DNA of 49,206 bases, from assembly GCF_001672895.1 (NCBI RefSeq), contig NZ_LZKP01000209.1, positions 1 to 49,206 of the forward strand. Reading direction: 5' to 3'. This stretch comes from Mycobacterium sp. E740. Its GTDB lineage: Bacteria > Actinomycetota > Actinomycetes > Mycobacteriales > Mycobacteriaceae. The notes below the pieces were generated by a model. It was given only the letters and a program-made list of their open reading frames with translations. It made no database searches and was not told where the DNA came from. The translations under genes and the position numbers were made by a program. Below, in pieces: positions 1-7,813 of the stretch. Numbering within the stretch: position 1 is the first letter of the stretch; every line of letters begins with the position of its first letter.

Positions 1-384
1 CGGGCGCGTATCTGGATCGGCACGGGCTGCACGTCGACCCGAACGATGTTGTGATCACGACGGGTTCGTCAGGCGGGTTCCTGTTGACGTTCCTGGCCTG
101 TTTCGACGTCGGCGACCGGGTGGCGATCGCCAGTCCCGGCTATCCGTGTTACCGAAACATCTTGTCGGCGCTCGGCTGTGAGGTCGTCGAGATTCCCTGC
201 GGCCCCGAGACCCGTTTCCAGCCCACTGTGCAGATGCTCGAGGAGCTCGACCCGCCCGTGCGGGGCGTCATCGTGGCCAGCCCGGCCAACCCGACCGGCA
301 CGGTGATCCCGCCTGACGAACCCGTCGTGATCACAACATCGTTCGGGTCGACGTGCAGCCCGTGCCGATCCAGATACGCGCCCG
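1..384. repeat. 77-bp perfect inverted repeat (arms 1-77 and 308-384)
   Basis: Bases 1-77 are the exact reverse complement of 308-384; identity stops at 78 versus 307. Both arms encode the same aminotransferase stretch (residues GAYLDRHGL to TTGSSGG), once on each strand. The 230 bp between the arms carries the next part of the same gene on the plus strand. One gene therefore appears folded back on itself at the left edge of the window. This is typical of a snap-back or chimeric contig end, but a real inverted duplication cannot be excluded. Confidence 0.95.
3..307 (+). pseudogene. Aminotransferase middle fragment, inverted copy
   Basis: This is the interior of a PLP-dependent class I/II aminotransferase on the plus strand. 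It starts mid-protein at GAYLDRHGL, runs through TTGSSGGFLLTF and SPGYPCYRN, and reaches the conserved SPANPTGTV segment typical of fold-type I aspartate aminotransferases. After about 310 the frame runs into the reverse complement of its own upstream sequence and ends in nonsense at 428. No start codon or catalytic-lysine region is present. It continues the gene whose 5' part lies at 308-610 on the opposite strand, so the two pieces together describe one homologue of M. tuberculosis Rv3565 (AspB-like). Confidence 0.75.
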
Positions 385-610
385 CGATCGCGACCCGCAG
401 TTCCGGAATGCCGAGCGCGACGGTGTAACCGAGCACCGTGGTGTCCAGCGCTTCCCTGGCCGCCGCCCGCACCGCCGCGGGCGCGCCGGCACTGGGCTGC
501 CCGGCGGAGAGGTTGACCAGGTCGCCGTGGCTGCGCTGGCGTTCCGCGGCGGCCAGCCACACGTCCATCACGTAGAACGGCGGAACCCCGGACCGCAGCG
601 AAGTACTCAC
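308..610 (-). pseudogene. Aminotransferase 5' part (Rv3565/AspB-like), truncated by inversion
   Basis: Reading from a GTG at 610, about 101 codons give the N-terminus of a class I/II aminotransferase (MSTSLRSGVPPFYVMDVW, then NLSAGQPSAGAPAAV and VVITTGSSGG). The reading then collapses into the reverse complement of the gene's own middle. The start lies 9 bp after the ipdE2 stop, in the same direction, so it is the last gene of the fadD3-fadE31-fadE32-ipdE2 operon, exactly where M. tuberculosis has Rv3565. The protein is annotated there as an aspartate-type aminotransferase; its role in sterol degradation is not clear to me. The break is probably an assembly or amplification artefact. Confidence 0.75.
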
Positions 611-619
611 GCTGTAACG

Positions 620-1561
620 CTAGAACACCTGCGACTCGAGCCGCCGCAGATATTCGCGCGGCGGCCCGAGCAGCTGCGCGCTGCCGTGCGCGCGCTTGAA
701 GTAGAGCTGGATGTCGTGTTCCCAGGTGATCGCTATGCCGCCGTGCATCTGCACGGCTTCGGCTGCCACCTTTATGAGTGCTTCACTCGCCGAGAACCGG
801 GCCAGCGCAGCAGATGTCGCCGACGGCGTCGCCATCGCCTCGTCGACGACGGCGCGTGCGGACTGCACCGCCACGTACAGGTCGGCCATCCGGTGCTTAA
901 GCGCCTGAAAACTGCCGATCGGCCTGCCGAACTGCACCCGGTCCTTCGTGTACTGCACCGTGAGGTCGAGGCACCGGCTGGCCGCGCCGATCTGCTCAGC
1001 GGCGAGCAGCAGCGCGGCGGTGTCGGCCAGGCCGGGGTCGGCACCGATGTCGACGGTCTCCTGCGGCTCGACGCGTGCCAGCCGGCGCGTCAAGTCCATC
1101 GCCTCGACACGATGGGCCGTGAACTCCGTCCACCTGGCAAGCCGCTCACCGTCGGCGGCGATCACCACGTCGGCGACGTCACCGTTGACGACGTAGCCGG
1201 CGTCGAACACGACCGCGCCGAGCTTGACGCCCTCGGTCAACCCTTCGAGCGCGCCGGTATCCGGTTCGTCGGCCGCCAGCAGCGCGAGCTCGGCGAGCGT
1301 GGTACCGAGCAGCGGCGTCGGCACCAACGCCTTGCCCAGTTCCTCGAGTACGACGGCCGCGTCGGCGAGTTCACCACCCGCCCCGCCGAGCTCTTCGGGC
1401 ACCACCAGCGCCGCCGCACCGACCTGCTCACACAGCAGCGTCCACAGCGATTCGTCGTATCCGCGTTCGGATTCCATCGCCTCGCGGACCGCGGCGGGCG
1501 AGGCATGTTTCTCGACAAGCGCCGCGACGGTCTCACGCAGAAGTTGCCGTTCTTCACTCAC
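620..1561 (-). CDS. ipdE2: Acyl-CoA dehydrogenase subunit IpdE2 (FadE33)
   Basis: The 313-residue flavin acyl-CoA dehydrogenase-fold protein is shorter than the usual 380 or so residues, as expected for the beta-type subunit of the steroid alpha2beta2 ACADs. IpdE2 pairs with IpdE1 (encoded at 5249-6397) to dehydrogenate 5-OH-HIP-CoA, the first beta-oxidation step on the ring C/D propionyl side chain. The C-terminal half carries the typical ACAD signature: a QFGRPIGSFQALKHRMAD helix and AVQMHGGIAITWEHD. It starts at GTG 1561, overlapping the fadE32 stop by 4 bp (GTGA). The identity rests on resemblance to FadE33 and on its fixed place after fadE32. Confidence 0.9.
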   Translation of the reverse strand: MSEERQLLRETVAALVEKHASPAAVREAMESERGYDESLWTLLCEQVGAAALVVPEELGGAGGELADAAVVLEELGKALVPTPLLGTTLAELALLAADEPDTGALEGLTEGVKLGAVVFDAGYVVNGDVADVVIAADGERLARWTEFTAHRVEAMDLTRRLARVEPQETVDIGADPGLADTAALLLAAEQIGAASRCLDLTVQYTKDRVQFGRPIGSFQALKHRMADLYVAVQSARAVVDEAMATPSATSAALARFSASEALIKVAAEAVQMHGGIAITWEHDIQLYFKRAHGSAQLLGPPREYLRRLESQVF

Positions 1562-2514
1562 GAGAGGCCCTCCAATACTCGCCGACGGTGCACACTCGGG
1601 TCACCCCACGCCGAGCGCAAGGCCTGAACGCGCAGCAGCCACAACGACAGATCGTGCTCCTGGGTGAAGCCGATCGCGCCGTGCGTCTGCAACGACGAAC
1701 GCGCTGCGAGCAGTGCTGCTTCGGAGGCGGCGACGTTGGCGGCGCTGACGTCACGCGCGGTGTCGGGCGACCCGTCGGCCAGCGACAGCGCCGCGCCGTA
1801 TACCAGCGGGCGAGCCAGCTCCACCGCGATGTGCACGTCGGCGAGTTTGTGCTTGATGGCCTGATAGGTGCCGATGGCCTTGCCGAACTGGCTGCGCTGC
1901 TTGGCATATTCGACCGACATGTCCAGCATCGCCTGCCCGGCGCCGACCAACTGGGCGGCGATAGCAAGCACACCGAACTGGTAGGCGCGCGCTACATCGG
2001 CCGGGTTTGCGTCCCCGGACGCGTTGACGTCGAACAGCTTTCGGCTGGGGTCGACGGACTCGTGCTGGGCACCCGGGGTGGCGTCGCGCACTTGACCGTC
2101 GGCTGCCAGCAGGATCAGCCCCGCGGTGTCGGCGTCGACGGCACGCGGCACATGCGGCGGCATGGCCACGGTGGCGATCAGCTCGCCTGATGCCAAGGCT
2201 GCACTTCGTTCGTCCTCGCGCAGCAGCAGCGGTGCGACGGCGATCGATTCGGCAACCGGCCCGGGCACGCACCACCGGCCGAGCCGTTCCAGCGCGACCA
2301 CCAGGTCGACCGGATGCGCCTCGATTCCGTCGTACTTCTCGGGGACGACGAGCGCGGTGACGCCGAGCTCCGCCAGCTGTGCCCACACCTTGCGGCCGGG
2401 AGCGGGGTCACCTGCGGCCCACGCCCGAACCGCCCCCGGCATGTCGGCGGCGCCCAGCGCAGCGTCGATGCTGGCGGCGAAGTCGCGCTGCTGTTCGTCA
2501 ATCTCGAAGTTCAT
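1558..2514 (-). CDS. fadE32: Acyl-CoA dehydrogenase FadE32
   Basis: This 318-residue short ACAD-family protein begins MNFEIDEQQRDFAASID and contains the C-terminal helices YAKQRSQFGKAIGTYQAIKH and SLQTHGAIGFTQEHD. Like IpdE2 it has beta-subunit length, so it is probably one half of a heterotetramer, most plausibly with FadE31 encoded 4 bp upstream. Its likely role is late ring C/D beta-oxidation, downstream of the IpdAB ring opening; the exact substrate is inferred from the operon and not visible in the sequence. The ATG at 2514 fits the family start. It is coupled to ipdE2 by a 4-bp overlap. Confidence 0.88.
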   Translation of the reverse strand: MNFEIDEQQRDFAASIDAALGAADMPGAVRAWAAGDPAPGRKVWAQLAELGVTALVVPEKYDGIEAHPVDLVVALERLGRWCVPGPVAESIAVAPLLLREDERSAALASGELIATVAMPPHVPRAVDADTAGLILLAADGQVRDATPGAQHESVDPSRKLFDVNASGDANPADVARAYQFGVLAIAAQLVGAGQAMLDMSVEYAKQRSQFGKAIGTYQAIKHKLADVHIAVELARPLVYGAALSLADGSPDTARDVSAANVAASEAALLAARSSLQTHGAIGFTQEHDLSLWLLRVQALRSAWGDPSVHRRRVLEGLS

Positions 2515-2518
2515 CTGT

Positions 2519-3655
2519 CTACTTTCGGGGGAGTCCCAGCAGGCGTTCGGCGATGATGTTGCGCTGAATCTCGTTGGTGCCCGCGTAGATCGGGCCGCCG
2601 AGAGAGAACAACAACCCTTCGGTCCAGCTATCGGCGAGCTCGGCGTCTGCTCCGCGCAGATCCAAGGCCGTTTGGTGGATGGCGACGTCGAGGTCCGACC
2701 AGAACACCTTGGTCACGCTCGACTCGGCTCCCAGCTCACCGCCTGCGCTCACTCTGGTGACCGTGCCGAACGTGTGCAGGCGGTACGCCTGCGCCTTGAT
2801 CCAGGCGTCGGCGACCCGATCGGCGAACGCAGCCTTCAAATCGGTGTCCGGGCTCTGCTTCCATTGCGCGACAAGCCGTTCAGCCGGGGCGAGGAACCGC
2901 GCAGGGCTTCGCAGCGACATACCGCGCTCGTTGCTCGACGTGCTCATCGCCGCGCGCCAGCCGTCGTGGACCTCACCGATCACGTCGTGGTCGGGCACGA
3001 ACACGTCGTCGAGGAAGATCTCGCCGAAGCCGGTGTCGCCGCCGAGCTGGGCGATGGGTCGCACCGTGATCCCGTCGGCCGCCAGATCGAACATGAAGTA
3101 CGTCAGCCCCTTGTGGCGCTGCGCCTCCGGATCCGAGCGGAACAGACCGAACCCACGCTCACCGAACGGTGCACGTGAACTCCAGATCTTCTGGCCGTTG
3201 AGCAGCCAGCCGCCGTCGGTCCTGGTAGCGGTCGACCTGAGCGAGGCAAGGTCGCTGCCGGACTCCGGCTCAGACCACGCTTGCGCCCAAATCTCCTCGC
3301 CGCTCGCCATTTTCGGCAGTACCCGATCGAGCTGCTCTTCGGTGCCGTGCGCGAAGAGGGTCGGTGCCAGCATCGAGGTGCCGTTCGCGCTGGCGCGTCC
3401 CGGTGCGCCCGCCCGGAAGTACTCCTCCTCGTAAACGACCCACTGCAGCAGGCTCGCGTCGCGGCCGCCGTACTTCTCCGGCCACGTCACAACCGACAGT
3501 CCCGCGTCGAAAAGCACCTTGTCCCAACGGCGGTGCTGCTCGAATCCTTCGGCCGTGTCATAGGACTTTGTCGGGAAGGAGTCTTTGTTGCTCGCCAGGA
3601 ACTCGCGTACCTCCGCCTGGAAGGCCAGGGTCGCGTCGTCGAAATTCAGGTCCAC
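2519..3655 (-). CDS. fadE31: Acyl-CoA dehydrogenase FadE31
   Basis: The 378-residue full-length ACAD reads VDLNFDDATLAFQAEVREFL at the N-terminus, WSEPESGSDLASL in the flavin and substrate region, and TNEIQRNIIAERLLGLPR at the C-terminus, as in alpha-type catalytic subunits. The GTG at 3655 was chosen over an ORF extension to 3727 because it starts at the conserved N-terminal helix and sits one base after the fadD3 stop. The predicted length matches FadE31 of M. tuberculosis (about 377). It probably works with FadE32 on a CoA thioester from HIP degradation. Expression should follow the KstR2 site upstream of fadD3. Confidence 0.9.
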   Translation of the reverse strand: MDLNFDDATLAFQAEVREFLASNKDSFPTKSYDTAEGFEQHRRWDKVLFDAGLSVVTWPEKYGGRDASLLQWVVYEEEYFRAGAPGRASANGTSMLAPTLFAHGTEEQLDRVLPKMASGEEIWAQAWSEPESGSDLASLRSTATRTDGGWLLNGQKIWSSRAPFGERGFGLFRSDPEAQRHKGLTYFMFDLAADGITVRPIAQLGGDTGFGEIFLDDVFVPDHDVIGEVHDGWRAAMSTSSNERGMSLRSPARFLAPAERLVAQWKQSPDTDLKAAFADRVADAWIKAQAYRLHTFGTVTRVSAGGELGAESSVTKVFWSDLDVAIHQTALDLRGADAELADSWTEGLLFSLGGPIYAGTNEIQRNIIAERLLGLPRK

Positions 3656-3656
3656 A

Positions 3657-5201
3657 TCAGGCCCTTTCAGTCTGGTTGCGCAACAGGGGCTTGACCACCT
3701 TGCCGCCCGGGTTGCGCGGCAATGCATCGAGGAACTCCACCGAACGCGGTGTCTTGAAGTTCGCCAGATGCTGACGGGTGTAGGTGATCACTGTCTCTTC
3801 GTCGAGTTCGAAGCCGGGCTTGGTGACGACGAATGCCTTGCCCACCTCGCCGAGTCGTTCGTCGGGCACCCCGATCACCGCGGTCTCGGCGACGCCGTCG
3901 AGCCGGGCCAGCACCTGTTCGATCTCGGCCGGATAGACGTTGAAGCCGCCGCAGATATACATGTCCTTGAGGCGGTCGGTGATGCGCAGGTTGCCGTTCG
4001 CGTCGAGGGTGCCGACGTCGCCGGTGTGCAGCCAGCCATCGGAATCGATTGCGGCGCTGGTCGCGTCGGGATCGTCGAGATAGCCGAGCATCACGTTCGG
4101 TCCGCGCAGCAGCACCTCGCCCGCGTCGTCTTCGCCGGCTCCGTCGATGCGCAGCTCGAAATCCGCGATCGGTCGTCCGGAGGTGGTGGCGACGGTGACG
4201 GCGTCGTCGTCGGCGCGGCACATGGTGCCGAAACCGCTTGCCTCGGTCAGGCCGTACGCGGTCAGCACGATGTCGATGTCGAGTTCGTTTTGCATCCGCT
4301 CGATCAGCACGACCGGGATCGTCGCCGCGCCGGTGACCGCGAAGCGGAGCGAGGACAGGTCGTAGTCGGCGCGTTTCGGGTGGTCGAGCAGCGTCTGGTA
4401 GATCGTCGGTGGCCCGGGCAGCACCGTGATCCGGTGTTCCTGCACGGCGGCCATCGTCTTCTCGGGATCGAACGTCAACTGCGGTATGAGCGTCGCGCCG
4501 GTCTGCAGGCAGGCCAGGATGCCGGCTTTGAAGCCGAAGTTGTGGAAGAACGGGTTGATGCACAGGTAGCGGTCGTCGCTGGTGAGTCGCCCGCACTCCG
4601 CCCAGGCCGCGGGCGCGTCGAGCGATTGCCGGTGCGCGCACAGCACACCCTTGCTGCGCCCGGTGGTGCCGGAGGTGAACAGGATGTCGGACACGTCGTC
4701 GGGTTGGATTGCGGCCGCCCGCGTGTCGACGGCGTCGAGGTCCGTGCCGGCAGCGGTGAACTCGTCCCAGGTGCCGTCGTCCTTATCGACCGGTACCCGC
4801 ACCACGTGGCGCAGGTCGGGCAGCGCGTGGCGGTCCAGGGATGCTGCCCTGTCGGCGCCGAGGAACTCGCCCGATGCGAACAGCAGGGGAGCGCGCGTCC
4901 GCCCGAGAATGTCGGTGGCCTCGCTGGCGGTGTAGCGGGTGTTGAGCGGGACCACGACGCCGCCGGCGTAGTGGGTGCCCAGGCAGGCGACGACCCAGTG
5001 CCAGGTGTTGGGTGACCAGATCGCGACGCGGTCCCCCGCGTTGATCCCGAGGGCGATCATCGCGGCGGCGACGCGTCGCACCTCGTCGCGCAGTTCGGCG
5101 TAGGTGATCCGACGATCGTCGGTGACCAGCGCATTGTGGTCGGAAAACTGGTCGGCGATCCGGTCCAAGACCCGGGGGACGGTCCGCCGATCGGCAATCA
5201 T
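3657..5201 (-). CDS. fadD3: HIP-CoA synthetase FadD3 (acyl-CoA ligase)
   Basis: This 514-residue adenylate-forming enzyme activates HIP, the ring C/D indanedione propionate left after ring A/B removal, to its CoA thioester. That commits it to degradation and makes the KstR2 effector. Visible motifs are the P-loop TSGTTGRSKG at residues 176-185, YGLTEASG, the hinge region GWLHTGDVG followed by RITDRLKDMYICGG, and the C-terminal catalytic-lysine segment NPGGKVVK (Lys about 501). It starts at ATG 5201 and is the first gene of the minus-strand operon fadD3-fadE31-fadE32-ipdE2-aminotransferase. A KstR2 box lies 17 bp upstream, shared with the divergent ipdE1. Confidence 0.93.
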   Translation of the reverse strand: MIADRRTVPRVLDRIADQFSDHNALVTDDRRITYAELRDEVRRVAAAMIALGINAGDRVAIWSPNTWHWVVACLGTHYAGGVVVPLNTRYTASEATDILGRTRAPLLFASGEFLGADRAASLDRHALPDLRHVVRVPVDKDDGTWDEFTAAGTDLDAVDTRAAAIQPDDVSDILFTSGTTGRSKGVLCAHRQSLDAPAAWAECGRLTSDDRYLCINPFFHNFGFKAGILACLQTGATLIPQLTFDPEKTMAAVQEHRITVLPGPPTIYQTLLDHPKRADYDLSSLRFAVTGAATIPVVLIERMQNELDIDIVLTAYGLTEASGFGTMCRADDDAVTVATTSGRPIADFELRIDGAGEDDAGEVLLRGPNVMLGYLDDPDATSAAIDSDGWLHTGDVGTLDANGNLRITDRLKDMYICGGFNVYPAEIEQVLARLDGVAETAVIGVPDERLGEVGKAFVVTKPGFELDEETVITYTRQHLANFKTPRSVEFLDALPRNPGGKVVKPLLRNQTERA

Positions 5202-5218
5202 CGATGCTCCTCTAACAA

Positions 5219-5232
5219 AGCAAGTGCTTGGT
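5219..5232. promoter_or_regulatory. KstR2 operator between fadD3 and ipdE1
   Basis: AGCAAGTGCTTGGT fits the KstR2 palindrome AnCAAGnnCTTGnT. It lies in the 47-bp divergent gap, 17 bp from the fadD3 start and 16 bp from the ipdE1 start, so one repressor dimer site can control both operons. Confidence 0.9.
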
Positions 5233-5248
5233 AGGTTAGCCTACAAGG

Positions 5249-6397
5249 GTGATTGAGGTCGAGGAGTTCCGGGCCGAGGTCCGTCAGTGGCTCGCCGACA
5301 ACCTGGTCGGCGAGTACGCCGCGCTCAAAGGGCTCGGCGGCCCGGGGCGCGAGGACGAGGCGTTCGAGGAACGCCTGAAGTGGAACAGGCACCTCGCCGA
5401 GGCCGGTTACACCTGTCTCGGGTGGCCGGAAGAGCACGGTGGCCGCGGGCTCTCCGTCGCGCACCGGGTCGCGTTCTACGAGGAGTACGCGATCGCGAAC
5501 GCCCCGGCGAAGGTCAACCATTTCGGTGAGGAACTGCTCGGCCCGACGCTGATCGCGTATGGCACCGCCGAGCAGCAGCAGCGGTTCCTGCCGAAGATCC
5601 TCGATGTCACCGAGCTGTGGTGCCAGGGCTACTCCGAGCCGGGCGCCGGCAGCGACCTCGCGAACGTGTCGACGACCGCCGAACTCGACGGCGACGAGTG
5701 GGTGATCAACGGCCAGAAGGTGTGGACCTCGCTGGCGCACTGGGCGCAGTGGTGCTTCGTCGTCGCCCGCACCGAGAAGGGTTCCAAGCGCCACGCCGGG
5801 CTGTCGTACCTGTTGGTGCCGTTGGACCAGCCCGGTGTCGAGGTCCGTCCGATCGTGCAGTTGACCGGTGACTCGGAGTTCAACGAGGTCTTCTTCGACG
5901 ACGCGCGCACCGAGGCTTCCCTGGTGGTCGGTGAGCCGGGTGACGGCTGGCGGGTCGCGATGGGCACGCTGACATTCGAGCGCGGAGTGTCCACGCTCGG
6001 TCAGCAGATCGAGTACGCGCGCGAGCTTTCCGGCGTCGCCGAGTTGGCGAAACGCACTGGCGCCGCCGATGACCCGCTGATCCGCGAGCGGCTAGCACGG
6101 TCGTGGGCGGGGCTGCGCACGATGCGGTCGTATGCGCTGGCGACGATGGACGTGGAACAACCGGGTCAAGACAATGTCTCAAAGCTGTTGTGGGCGAACT
6201 GGCATCGCGACCTCGGCGAGATCGCGATGGACGTGCTCGGCCGCGATGGTCTGACGCTGACCGACGGTGACTTCGACGAGTGGCAGCGGCTGTATCTGTT
6301 CTCCCGAGCCGACACCATCTACGGCGGCTCCAACGAAGTGCAGCGCAACATCATCGCCGAGCGGGTGCTCGGCCTACCGAGGGAGCCCAAGGGTTGA
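5249..6397 (+). CDS. ipdE1: Acyl-CoA dehydrogenase subunit IpdE1 (FadE30)
   Basis: The 382-residue full-length ACAD is the alpha partner of IpdE2. The complex oxidises 5-OH-HIP-CoA to the enoyl-CoA. Motifs seen are WPEEHGGRGLS near residue 60, CQGYSEPGAGSDLANV (flavin and substrate contact), WVINGQKVWTS, and the C-terminal YGGSNEVQRNIIAERVLGLP. It starts at GTG 5249, 16 bp after the KstR2 box; an upstream start would run into the operator. The stop overlaps the TTG start of ipdF (TTGA). The two subunit genes lie about 3.7 kb apart in divergent operons, as known for mycobacteria. Confidence 0.92.
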   Translation: MIEVEEFRAEVRQWLADNLVGEYAALKGLGGPGREDEAFEERLKWNRHLAEAGYTCLGWPEEHGGRGLSVAHRVAFYEEYAIANAPAKVNHFGEELLGPTLIAYGTAEQQQRFLPKILDVTELWCQGYSEPGAGSDLANVSTTAELDGDEWVINGQKVWTSLAHWAQWCFVVARTEKGSKRHAGLSYLLVPLDQPGVEVRPIVQLTGDSEFNEVFFDDARTEASLVVGEPGDGWRVAMGTLTFERGVSTLGQQIEYARELSGVAELAKRTGAADDPLIRERLARSWAGLRTMRSYALATMDVEQPGQDNVSKLLWANWHRDLGEIAMDVLGRDGLTLTDGDFDEWQRLYLFSRADTIYGGSNEVQRNIIAERVLGLPREPKG

Positions 6398-7182
6398 ACC
6401 TGTCAGAAGCCCCGAAAGAGATTGCCGGACACGGTCTTCTGACCGGCAAGGTGGTCGTCGTGACGGCAGCCGCCGGCACGGGTATCGGCGCCGCGGTGGC
6501 GCGTCGGGCGCTCGCCGAAGGCGCCGACGTGGTGGTGTCCGACCATCACGAGCGGCGACTGAACGAGACGCGTGACCAGCTGGCCGAACTCGGCCTGGGG
6601 CGCGTCGAGAGCGTCGTGTGTGACGTGACGTCCACCGCCCAGGTCGACGCGCTGATCGCGTCGACCACCGCGCGGATGGGCCGGCTGGACGTGTTGGTCA
6701 ACAACGCCGGACTGGGCGGGCAGACGCCCGTCGTCGATATGACCGATGAGGAGTGGGACCGCGTCCTCAACGTCACGCTGACGTCGGTGATGCGCGCGAC
6801 GCGGGCAGCGCTGCGGTACTTCCGCGAAGCGGATCACGGCGGTGTGATCGTCAACAATGCAAGTGTGTTGGGTTGGCGCGCACAGCATTCGCAGTCGCAC
6901 TACGCCGCTGCCAAGGCCGGGGTGATGGCGCTGACGCGGTGCAGCGCGATCGAAGCCGTCGAGTACGGCGTGCGTATCAACGCCGTGTCGCCGAGCATCG
7001 CGCGACACAAGTTCCTCGAGAAGACCAGCAGTTCGGACCTGCTGGACCGACTCTCGGAGGGTGAGGCGTTCGGCCGCGCCGCCGAGCCGTGGGAGGTCGC
7101 GGCCACGATCGCCTTCCTCGCCAGTGAATACTCCAGTTACCTGACTGGAGAGGTGATTTCGGTGTCGAGCCAACGAGCTTAG
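6394..7182 (+). CDS. ipdF: Short-chain dehydrogenase IpdF (Rv3559c-like)
   Basis: This 262-residue classical SDR is predicted to oxidise the 5-hydroxyl of the CoA-linked indanone intermediate (5-OH-HIC-CoA) with NAD(P)+ during ring C/D degradation. It shows the cofactor motif TAAAGTGIG at residues 24-32, NNAG, and the catalytic serine plus YxxxK (HYAAAKAG). The start is a TTG at 6394, overlapping the ipdE1 stop. The protein then begins NLSEAPKEIAGHGLL, which matches the family N-terminus and length, whereas the longer ORF from 6280 is the out-of-frame end of ipdE1. It is the last gene of the ipdE1-ipdF operon. Confidence 0.9.
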   Translation: MNLSEAPKEIAGHGLLTGKVVVVTAAAGTGIGAAVARRALAEGADVVVSDHHERRLNETRDQLAELGLGRVESVVCDVTSTAQVDALIASTTARMGRLDVLVNNAGLGGQTPVVDMTDEEWDRVLNVTLTSVMRATRAALRYFREADHGGVIVNNASVLGWRAQHSQSHYAAAKAGVMALTRCSAIEAVEYGVRINAVSPSIARHKFLEKTSSSDLLDRLSEGEAFGRAAEPWEVAATIAFLASEYSSYLTGEVISVSSQRA

Positions 7183-7192
7183 CGAGGGCGTC

Positions 7193-7813
7193 TCACTCAA
7201 GGTGTCGTCGTTGGTGTCGTCCATATGCCTGCCGTTTCACGAGCCAGCGTTTGCAGCCGTGATATGAGCCTAGGTACGCGACTGAGAAAATCCCCACTGT
7301 CATAACCGACAGTAGTCCGAATTGAACCTGCTGACCCGATGCAAGTCGCTGAGCCGTGGCTGCATCGCGGTATCCGAATGATAGTGCGGCACCAATGATT
7401 ACGACACATCCCGCAGTCGGTACCCAAGCGCCGGCTCCGGCCACGTAGTACACGATGGCAATAAGGATGATCATGGCCACCCCGAGGGTCGCCAGCCACC
7501 ACGCTTTTTTGGCTGTGAGTCCGCCGCCGTAATCATCGATGCGATGACTATCGGCGAAGAGAGTGTAGGTCTTGCCGCCAATCGAGATGAATTCAGTGTT
7601 GATGTATGCGGTGACAACGGTGGCGCATCCGACGAAAAGCGACATCAGAAGTCCCGACTGCCATTCGGGCGGATAAGTCATCAAGAAGACGGATACGCAT
7701 GCACAAGCCGTACCGATCCAGAACACGACTCGACCGGTGGCCAAAGGCATCCACCGCGCAGAGATTGCGGCGCCGAGGCCGACGAAGGCAGAAAGCATGA
7801 ACGCGTCGTTCAT
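7193..7813 (-). CDS. Six-TM membrane protein, candidate immunity protein
   Basis: I do not recognise this 206-residue family. Hydrophobic segments lie at roughly residues 3-20, 27-46, 52-70, 105-125, 127-147 and 163-183, with a basic C-terminal tail (KRWLVKRQAYGRHQRR). The ATG at 7813 overlaps the stop of the upstream effector-like gene (ATGA), so the two are translationally coupled. A polytopic membrane protein directly after a large secreted protein with a glycine-zipper C-terminus is what one expects of an immunity protein against a membrane-active toxin; that role is inference. Base composition is unlike the neighbours: 62 of 120 bases in 7501-7620 are G or C, while sterol genes are near 70 percent. 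Confidence 0.7.
   Translation of the reverse strand: MNDAFMLSAFVGLGAAISARWMPLATGRVVFWIGTACACVSVFLMTYPPEWQSGLLMSLFVGCATVVTAYINTEFISIGGKTYTLFADSHRIDDYGGGLTAKKAWWLATLGVAMIILIAIVYYVAGAGAWVPTAGCVVIIGAALSFGYRDAATAQRLASGQQVQFGLLSVMTVGIFSVAYLGSYHGCKRWLVKRQAYGRHQRRHLE

Noticed and set aside
618..631. KstR-like half site near the ipdE2 stop (CTAGAACACCTGCG)
   Set aside because: Only the left half matches; the GTT half is missing and it lies in coding sequence between co-transcribed genes.
353..1627. Long plus-strand open frames opposite ipdE2 and the other minus-strand ACAD genes
   Set aside because: Arg/His/Val-rich translations without any domain, produced by high-GC third-position bias opposite real genes; no ribosome site and full overlap with recognisable enzymes.
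3656..3727. 24-residue extension of FadE31
   Set aside because: It overlaps the end of fadD3 and adds an Arg/Cys-rich peptide not found in ACADs; GTG 3655 fits length and spacing.
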